DNA of 64,000 nucleotides from Agrobacterium rosae. GTDB taxonomy: Bacteria > Pseudomonadota > Alphaproteobacteria > Rhizobiales > Rhizobiaceae. Under the pieces are notes generated by a model. That model worked only from the letters and a program-made list of their open reading frames with translations, did no database searches and was not told the origin of the DNA. This document shows positions 58,282-64,000 of the stretch, piece by piece. Location of the stretch: the NCBI RefSeq assembly GCF_002915175.1, contig NZ_NXEJ01000013.1:1-64000 (forward strand). The letters are read 5' to 3'. Made by a program: the position numbers and the translations under genes. Position 1 is the first letter of the stretch. Each line of letters begins with the position of its first letter.

Positions 58282-59184
58282 ATGAGATATCCAAGTTTGC
58301 GGCAGCTCGAGGCACTCATGGCAGTGGTCGAGTCAGGCACGGTAAGCCGTGCCGCCGATGTCCTTCGGATTTCACAACCTGCCGCAAGCAAGCTCATCCA
58401 AGATCTGGAGGCAGATACAGGCTTGCAACTCTTCGAGCGCGAAAGTGGCCGGCTGGTACCGACAGGCCGCGGTATGCGCCTGTATGAGGAGGTCGAACGG
58501 ATATTTGGTGGCGTCAATCAACTCGCGCGCGCCGTGGATGCAATTCGTCGCGAGGAGCACGGGCATATCCTGATAGGCACCATGCCAGCCCTATCAGGGC
58601 CGTTTATCACCCGGGCGATTGCAGGCTTCAAGGCGCGGCATCCAGATGTTTTTGTCTCCATCGAGGCGCGTAGCTCGCAGTTTTTGACAGAAGCAGTGCT
58701 GCTTCGTCGGTTAGATGTGGCGCTTGTTGTGAGTGGATTAGAACACTCGTCGGTGCAGATTGATCGGGTGAAATGTCCGCCGTATGTCGTGGCGATGCCG
58801 CTAGGTCACAGGCTATCCGGCAAGTCAGAGCTGTCCCCAACCGATCTCCAGGATGAACCATTTATCGCGTTTGCGCCGAGAGGGATGACACGAAGCAATC
58901 TTGATGCTGTCTTCGAACGTTTCGGAGTGATTCCAAATATCGTGATTGAGGCGACTACTGCTCCAAATGTTACAGAGATGGTGGCAGCCGGATTGGGTGT
59001 GACTGTCGCCGATCCACTAGCCCTAGAGCATGTCGCCGGTCGGATCGAAGTCAGGCCTTTCAGGCCGGTCGTTGAGTCAGATTACGTGCTTATTCGCCCG
59101 CTTCGAGCAAGAAACAGCGTTTTGGTTGCCGACTTCGTGGAGGAAATTCACGTCGCTGCACAATCACCGAAAGTCTCGGTTTAA
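58282..59184 (+). CDS. LysR-type regulator of the opine locus
   Basis: 300 aa. The winged helix-turn-helix is at residues 4-62 (LRQLEALMAVVESGTVSRAA ... QPAASKLIQDLE), followed by the effector-binding domain (about 90-295). In Ti plasmids OccR and NocR, of the same family, activate opine operons in response to the opine. Divergent from the catabolic operon, so it probably controls it with the opine as signal. Confidence 0.85.
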   Translation: MRYPSLRQLEALMAVVESGTVSRAADVLRISQPAASKLIQDLEADTGLQLFERESGRLVPTGRGMRLYEEVERIFGGVNQLARAVDAIRREEHGHILIGTMPALSGPFITRAIAGFKARHPDVFVSIEARSSQFLTEAVLLRRLDVALVVSGLEHSSVQIDRVKCPPYVVAMPLGHRLSGKSELSPTDLQDEPFIAFAPRGMTRSNLDAVFERFGVIPNIVIEATTAPNVTEMVAAGLGVTVADPLALEHVAGRIEVRPFRPVVESDYVLIRPLRARNSVLVADFVEEIHVAAQSPKVSV

Positions 59185-59190
59185 AAAGCT

Positions 59191-59225
59191 CCCGGCATGG
59201 CAACTCTGTTGTTGCCAATGCCGGG
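59191..59225 (-). terminator. Intrinsic terminator after the binding-protein gene
   Basis: CCCGGCATGGCAAC and GTTGCCAATGCCGGG form a 14-bp stem with one bulged base; on the minus strand it is followed by GAGCTTTTT. It lies between the ends of the converging LysR and binding-protein genes. Confidence 0.8.
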
Positions 59226-59245
59226 ATTTAGTCGGGGAAGTGAGA

Positions 59246-60805
59246 TCAGCGGCTGATGGTTGTTTGTTCGGTGATAGGCGGCGAAAGGTTCAAGGAACCC
59301 GTGAGATCGTAGCCGTAGTTGAGAGCCTTGCTGCGAACCCAGACCTGCATCAGGCTGAAAAGAGGTACGCTGCATACCTGTTCGCTAATTTTCTTTTGGG
59401 CGGCAGACCAAAACTTCAACCGTTCCTCGTCGGTTGCGGCCTTTCGTGCTGCCGTGATATCGGCGTCACCGGCATCACAGTGAGCAAAATTGGTCACGGC
59501 AGTCGGCTTCCCGACTGATGCGTCGGAGTGATAAAACTGGCTGAGGTAGCTATCAGCTACTGGATAACGCGCAGCGCCATAAAAGACGATATCACTGAGG
59601 TCCTTTCGGATTTGCTCATGGTAGGTCGGATGATCTACGACTTTAAGTTCAAGAGCAATGCCAACTTCGGCCAGCTGCGCCTGAATAACTTCCATGATGG
59701 GTAACTGTGTCGTGTTCGACGATACGATTGCTGACAGCTTCAAGCTGTTACCAACGCCGGCCTCTTTAAGAAGCTTTTTCGATAGATCCGGATCATAGTT
59801 GTACGTCCATGCGCAATCTTCGCCAAGATAGCCGGACGGGACAACTGAGCAGCCTTTGACTGCCACGGAGGCTCCAACAAACTGGATGATCTGATCGACG
59901 TTCACGGCATGGGCGATTGCCTGGCGAATTTTCACATTGTCCAGTGGCTTGTGTTGGATATTCAAAAATACCGTACGGTATTCACCTGGGGCAAAAACAT
60001 CGACGACTGCGCCGTCCCACGTTTTTGCCTGATCGACCCAACGCTGCTCGCGTTTGCCGTAAATGAGATCGAGCTCGCCAGATCGGAATGCAAGCTCGCG
60101 GCTCGAATCCGATGGAATCAAATCGACCCGAATGTCGTCGATTTTCGGTTTCCCACGGAAGTATTCCGGAAATGCTTTCAGATATACCGACTGCTGCGTG
60201 ACGGCTTTGTCAAATGTGAATGGGCCGGTCCCGATCGGACTGCTCTTGAAATTAGCCCCCATTTTTTCAACGGCTTTTTTGCTCACAATATTGCCGCCGT
60301 GATAGTTCGCGATCAGGCCGAGAAAACCGGGAACTGGTTCGCTGAGAACGATGCGAACGGTCGCGGGATCGACGGCTTCGATCGTTTTGAACGCTGCATA
60401 GTCGCTCGCGTAAGCGGAAGTTTCCGGATTTTTAGCCCGTTCAAGTGAAAAGACGACGTCGTCAGCGGTAAGCGTACCGTAGTTACCGTGGAACTTCACA
60501 TCCTTGCGAAGCTTGAACGTCCAAGTGAGACCGTCGGCAGAGCTGGTCCAGCTCTCTGCAAGATCGGGTTCGATTTTTGATGGGTCGGCCGTACCTGGAG
60601 TGAACCGGACAAGGCCGTTGAACATCCAGGACACGACGGTCAGATCCTGGGTCGTGGTGGCACGCGCGGGATCCATATTGGTGATGTCCGGTGCTTGGAC
60701 ACCAACTCGCAGGGTTTCTGCGTACGCGCTAGATGTGAACGACGTTCCGGCCATCAAGCACGACGCCATCGCGATAACAGCTCCCGCTTTTACTATGTTG
60801 ATCAT
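59246..60805 (-). CDS. Periplasmic opine/peptide-binding protein of the ABC transporter
   Basis: 519 aa SBP family 5 (DppA/OppA type). A signal peptide (about residues 1-33, ending SSAYA|ET) is followed by LRVGVQAPDITNMDPARA and the family motif GLTWTFKLRKDVKFH. The ATG at 60805 has GGAG 8 bases upstream; the frame is open to 61000. It is not in the same transcript as the permeases (the LysR gene lies between) but is the matching binding protein. Confidence 0.88.
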   Translation of the reverse strand: MINIVKAGAVIAMASCLMAGTSFTSSAYAETLRVGVQAPDITNMDPARATTTQDLTVVSWMFNGLVRFTPGTADPSKIEPDLAESWTSSADGLTWTFKLRKDVKFHGNYGTLTADDVVFSLERAKNPETSAYASDYAAFKTIEAVDPATVRIVLSEPVPGFLGLIANYHGGNIVSKKAVEKMGANFKSSPIGTGPFTFDKAVTQQSVYLKAFPEYFRGKPKIDDIRVDLIPSDSSRELAFRSGELDLIYGKREQRWVDQAKTWDGAVVDVFAPGEYRTVFLNIQHKPLDNVKIRQAIAHAVNVDQIIQFVGASVAVKGCSVVPSGYLGEDCAWTYNYDPDLSKKLLKEAGVGNSLKLSAIVSSNTTQLPIMEVIQAQLAEVGIALELKVVDHPTYHEQIRKDLSDIVFYGAARYPVADSYLSQFYHSDASVGKPTAVTNFAHCDAGDADITAARKAATDEERLKFWSAAQKKISEQVCSVPLFSLMQVWVRSKALNYGYDLTGSLNLSPPITEQTTISR

Positions 60806-61433
60806 GTTCCACTCCATTTTTTTGATTTCGCACCGAATTATTTGAAAAATCACAATAAGTGTCAAAGTCGATATTTTGGGGGGTGTATCTGGAAAAGTTA
60901 TAGTTGGAGTGGACGGCGAAGCGCCAAATTGGTCGCATCGGACGAGTGTCGCGGAACGTGTCCACGAGTGGTGATCGCGATTAGTGGAGGTCCTTTGCAC
61001 AGGCGTTCAGGTCTTCCGAAGAACGACGGACACAAACATCTGCCGCGGATCATTCCAAGCATGCACGACGATGTGCCAAATTGGTCAGGAAATGGATTAT
61101 CGATCTGTTGGGTCGAGTTTCTTGATCAAAACGGATGCTCTTGATACGACGCTTTTTCCCTTACAAAATATTCCGAAGCTGAAATGGTTCGCACGCTAAG
61201 TCACTGAGACCATAACCATCTTGCATCCCTTTGGGAGCCATAGCCGCTCCTTCGTATCAGTCGGCTTCCAGCCAGATTGATTATAGAAATCACTAAATGT
61301 CGGCGATTCTCACCTTTACCTTCGGATGTAAGTGTCGAACTTTCGGCCAACTCCCCGTCAGATAGACGAGGCCATCGCTGAAGTTGGCCCGTTTGCAGCA
61401 ATGGCGGATGCGTTCACTTTGTAGGGAAGCCAG
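60806..61433. other. Divergent intergenic region, binding protein and hydantoinase genes
   Basis: 628 bases with no credible gene; short frames here lack motifs. It must contain the promoters of both divergent genes. An AGGGA ribosome site precedes the gene at 61434. Confidence 0.5.
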
Positions 61434-63548
61434 ATGCTTATAGAAACAACTCCTGAAGTACCAACCAGCGCTCCGCTACGGTCCTCAGAATCGACGCGCT
61501 CATCCAGGTATCTTCGTATTGGTGTAGATATTGGTGGCACATTCACCGATTTTTGCGGTTGGCGCGACGAGGCCGGAAGCGAAGTTGTCTCATTCAAAGT
61601 CCCTTCCACACCCCCCAATTTTGAAGAGGGGTTTCGGGCTGGATTTGAGCGGATTCTCGAATTGCTCGAACCGAAAGAAGACGAAATCGCTCTGGTGATG
61701 CACGGAACCACGGTCAGCACAAACGCGGTGATCGAACGCGCAGGTCCGAAAATTGCGCTGTTCGTGACCAAGGGCTACCGCGACATTCTCGAATTGCAGC
61801 GCATCAGAGTTCCCAATGCGCTCAACTTGTTCGAGCGCCGGACTGTGCCGTTGATTGAAAGAAATTTCGTCATCGAAGTTGATGAGCGCTTGCTGCGCGA
61901 AGGCGAACTCGACAAGCCGCTCGACAAGGAAGAGGTTTCGGAACTCGCCAAAAAGGCCGCGGCCGCAGGGGCAACCGGTTTTGCCGTGGCATTTCTCCAC
62001 AGCTACACCAACCCCGAGCATGAAATTCTCGCGCGTGACGCAATCCGTGAGGCACTTGGGGAAGATACCCGTGTCAGCCTGTCCAGCGAGATTTGGCCGC
62101 GGATGGGGGAATACGAGCGCACCATCGCCGCTGTTTTGAACGCTTTTGTAAAGCAGCGCATGGACGAATATCTGGGCGCTGTCGAAAGCTATGTGGCAAA
62201 GCGGCTGCCGGGCTCTCACCTGTTCATCACCCGCTCGAATGGTGGTGCGATGTCCGCAGCAGAAGCTCGCGCCTTTCCGATCCACACATTGTTATCCGGA
62301 CCGGCATCAGGCGTGACTGCTGCCGAATTTCTCGGCCGCTCGATCAAGGAAGATAACCTTCTGACCTTGGATATGGGTGGAACGAGTACCGACATTTCGC
62401 TCATTCGTGAAGGTCGAGGCCAGACATCGAATTCGGCAGAAGTCGGCAATTTCCCCGTGATTCTCCCGGTTTCTGAGATCGAAGCAATCGGTGCGGGAGG
62501 TGGTTCGATTATTGCCATGGACGGCTCCGCGTTGCGCGTTGGCCCCCGCAGTGCCGGTTCCTATCCAGGCCCCGCATGCTTCAGACGCGGTGGCGCCGAG
62601 CCGGCACTTACCGACGCCTATCTTCTGTCGGGCTATTTGCCGGAAGCGCTTTTGGGCGGCGCCATGAAGCTCGACCGGGATGCTTCGGTCCGTGCGCTCA
62701 CGCCTGTTGCCGAGCATCTAGGCATCGCTGTCGAAGCTGTCGCCGACATGGCGGTTACCATCGCAACATCAAACATGGTTGCTGGGGTCCTGCCATACCT
62801 AGCCCGTAAAGGCGTTGATGCCGAAGACCTGACACTGCTTGTTTATGGCGGCGGCGGCGCGATCCACGGGCCGCTCGTTGCTAGCGAAATCGGCATTAAT
62901 CGCATTCTTGTGCCTGCATCTCCCGCTGTCTTCTGCGCGCTCGGGGGGTTGGTGTCGGAACTCAGCGAAGATGTCTTGGCCAGCGTCCAAGGGCGCGTTC
63001 TGAGTGCGCAGGACGTGACTTCGACATTCGCTGACCTGGCCACGCAGGCGAAAGACTGGCTCTCTCGGCAGATTGAGTCGGAGAAGCTAGCGAGCGTTTC
63101 GATCGAGCACTGGGCCGAAATGCGTTATGCTGGTCAGTCATTCCAGATTGACGTTGAACTGCCTGAACAGGCGGTCCTGAATGCAGACTTTCTCGCCATG
63201 ATGGAGGCATTCCATACCGAGCATCTGCGGACTTTCAGCTACGCCAATCCTACGGGTGCCATTGAGTTTGTTGCCCTGCGTGTCCGAATTAACGGACGCC
63301 TGGCCGTTCCGCAAATGTCGATATCCACGAGGGAAGCAACTGGCACGGCTCATATTGCTACCCGGGACATGCGATTTAATGGCACCGTGTATCCGGCGAC
63401 AAAAGTCTATGAGCGTGACGCTCTGGGTCGCGACAGTCTCATCATCGGGCCGGCTGTCATCCAGCAGGTTACCGCGACGGTCGTGGTACCGCCCGACTAT
63501 TCTGCGCGCATCGATGCGTATGACAACATCATCATTTCCAAGGACTGA
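61434..63548 (+). CDS. Hydantoinase A/5-oxoprolinase-family ATPase, subunit A
   Basis: 704 aa. The ASKHA-type phosphate motifs RIGVDIGGTFTDFCG (about residue 26) and LLTLDMGGTSTDISLI (about 309) are typical of N-methylhydantoinase/5-oxoprolinase/acetone carboxylase alpha-type proteins, which open a lactam or hydantoin ring using ATP. The GPASGVTAAEFLG motif and the C-terminal region also match. It lies next to an opine transporter, so the substrate may be the pyroglutamate-like lactam form of an opine; that is an inference. Subunit B follows after 4 bases. Confidence 0.85.
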   Translation: MLIETTPEVPTSAPLRSSESTRSSRYLRIGVDIGGTFTDFCGWRDEAGSEVVSFKVPSTPPNFEEGFRAGFERILELLEPKEDEIALVMHGTTVSTNAVIERAGPKIALFVTKGYRDILELQRIRVPNALNLFERRTVPLIERNFVIEVDERLLREGELDKPLDKEEVSELAKKAAAAGATGFAVAFLHSYTNPEHEILARDAIREALGEDTRVSLSSEIWPRMGEYERTIAAVLNAFVKQRMDEYLGAVESYVAKRLPGSHLFITRSNGGAMSAAEARAFPIHTLLSGPASGVTAAEFLGRSIKEDNLLTLDMGGTSTDISLIREGRGQTSNSAEVGNFPVILPVSEIEAIGAGGGSIIAMDGSALRVGPRSAGSYPGPACFRRGGAEPALTDAYLLSGYLPEALLGGAMKLDRDASVRALTPVAEHLGIAVEAVADMAVTIATSNMVAGVLPYLARKGVDAEDLTLLVYGGGGAIHGPLVASEIGINRILVPASPAVFCALGGLVSELSEDVLASVQGRVLSAQDVTSTFADLATQAKDWLSRQIESEKLASVSIEHWAEMRYAGQSFQIDVELPEQAVLNADFLAMMEAFHTEHLRTFSYANPTGAIEFVALRVRINGRLAVPQMSISTREATGTAHIATRDMRFNGTVYPATKVYERDALGRDSLIIGPAVIQQVTATVVVPPDYSARIDAYDNIIISKD

Positions 63549-63552
63549 AAAC

Positions 63553-64000
63553 ATGCGCGCTATTCGTACTATGGTTATGAACAATCGCTTCAAGGCAATT
63601 GTCGAAGAAGCTTCTGCTTGTGTTTACCGCACGGCCCGCACAACCTTCGTCAAGATCGTGCAGGACTATCAATGCGCGGTTGCCACGGCCGATGGCGACA
63701 TGTTCGCGTTTCCGGATCAGTCGGGTGTTAAGCAGTTCATCGGCGTTCCAATGGCTGCAACGATCAACAAGATCGGAAAGGAGAACTTCAAGCCCGGTGA
63801 TATTTTCATCACCAACGATCCGTTCGCCACGGAAGGTTTGTTGACCCATCTGATGGACCTCACGATGATCCGGCCCATCTTCTACAAAGGCGAACTGATT
63901 GCCTTTGGCTGGGCCTTCATTCACGCAACCGATATCGGTGGGGCGGTTCCCGGTAGTATTTCGCCTGCCTTCACGGAGGTTTTCCAGGAAGGCCTTCGTG
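63553..64000 (+). CDS. Hydantoinase B/oxoprolinase-family subunit B (partial, runs off the window)
   Basis: At least 149 residues from the ATG at 63553; the family is about 550-650 residues, so most lies beyond the window. NNRFKAIVEEASACVYRTAR and GDIFITNDPFATEGLLTH are the HyuB N-terminal motifs. It forms the heteromeric enzyme with the preceding gene. No strong ribosome site is visible in the 4-base gap, so translation is probably coupled. Confidence 0.85.
   Translation, partial: MRAIRTMVMNNRFKAIVEEASACVYRTARTTFVKIVQDYQCAVATADGDMFAFPDQSGVKQFIGVPMAATINKIGKENFKPGDIFITNDPFATEGLLTHLMDLTMIRPIFYKGELIAFGWAFIHATDIGGAVPGSISPAFTEVFQEGLR

Noticed and set aside
57078-58517. Long form (479 aa) of the first flavoprotein
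   Set aside because: The first 106 residues are antisense to the LysR gene; the FAD motif begins right after the ATG at 58199.

Overview
This window is part of an Agrobacterium (Rhizobiaceae) tumour-inducing (Ti) plasmid. It holds a nearly complete vir region, a short relic-filled stretch, one complete T-DNA bounded by two direct 25-bp border repeats, and an opine-uptake and catabolism locus that runs off the right edge. The vir genes and the T-DNA left part resemble nopaline-type plasmids: VirB2 pilin, a long VirD3, the C-terminus of VirD2, acs in the T-DNA, and the order 5-iaaH-iaaM-ipt-6a-6b. In place of nopaline synthase there is a different opine dehydrogenase-type synthase, next to a non-nopaline catabolic locus. 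From memory this matches the succinamopine class (pTiEU6-like), described as a recombinant between a nopaline-type plasmid and another replicon. That assignment is an inference; no search was run.

Layout. 195-9645: virB1-virB11, the type IV secretion system. 9900-10625: virG. 10767-12073 (minus): virC2 and virC1. 12176-12212: Ros box and vir box operator. 12344-20917: virD1-virD5. 20918-22371: relics (a virE3-like fragment and the start of an IS66-type tnpA). 22372-26368: virE1-virE3. 26369-30150: decayed DNA with an IS66 remnant, a truncated traR, a frameshifted sugar-isomerase gene, a frameshifted Nudix gene, an intact inositol-monophosphatase-family gene and a phosphodiesterase-like 3' end. 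The last five run in one direction and look like a relic of the agrocinopine acc/arc gene group that controls quorum sensing in nopaline plasmids. 30555-49343: the T-DNA (18.8 kb, AT-rich intergenic DNA, plant-type TATA boxes). 49434-64000: bacterial opine locus.

How it works together. VirG (activated by VirA, outside the window) switches on vir promoters. VirC1, VirC2, VirD1 and VirD2 process the T-DNA at the borders. VirD4 and VirB1-11 export VirD2-T-strand, VirE2, VirE3 and VirD5. In the plant, iaaM, iaaH, ipt and several RolB-like 'plast' genes drive tumour growth, while acs and the right-end opine synthase make opines. The bacterium would take the second opine up through a peptide/opine-type ABC transporter and oxidise it with flavoprotein subunits plus a [2Fe-2S] protein. 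A hydantoinase/5-oxoprolinase-type ATPase pair (second subunit cut by the window end) may open a lactam form of the opine.

Most notable: gene 6b survives only as its last ~57 codons beside the new opine synthase, which places the chimeric plasmid junction at about 47.80-47.85 kb. A second, bacterial opine-dehydrogenase homologue lies just outside the right border. A multi-spanning membrane protein of unknown function is encoded near the left border. acs lacks an in-frame ATG at its expected start. No rRNA, tRNA or CRISPR array was seen.
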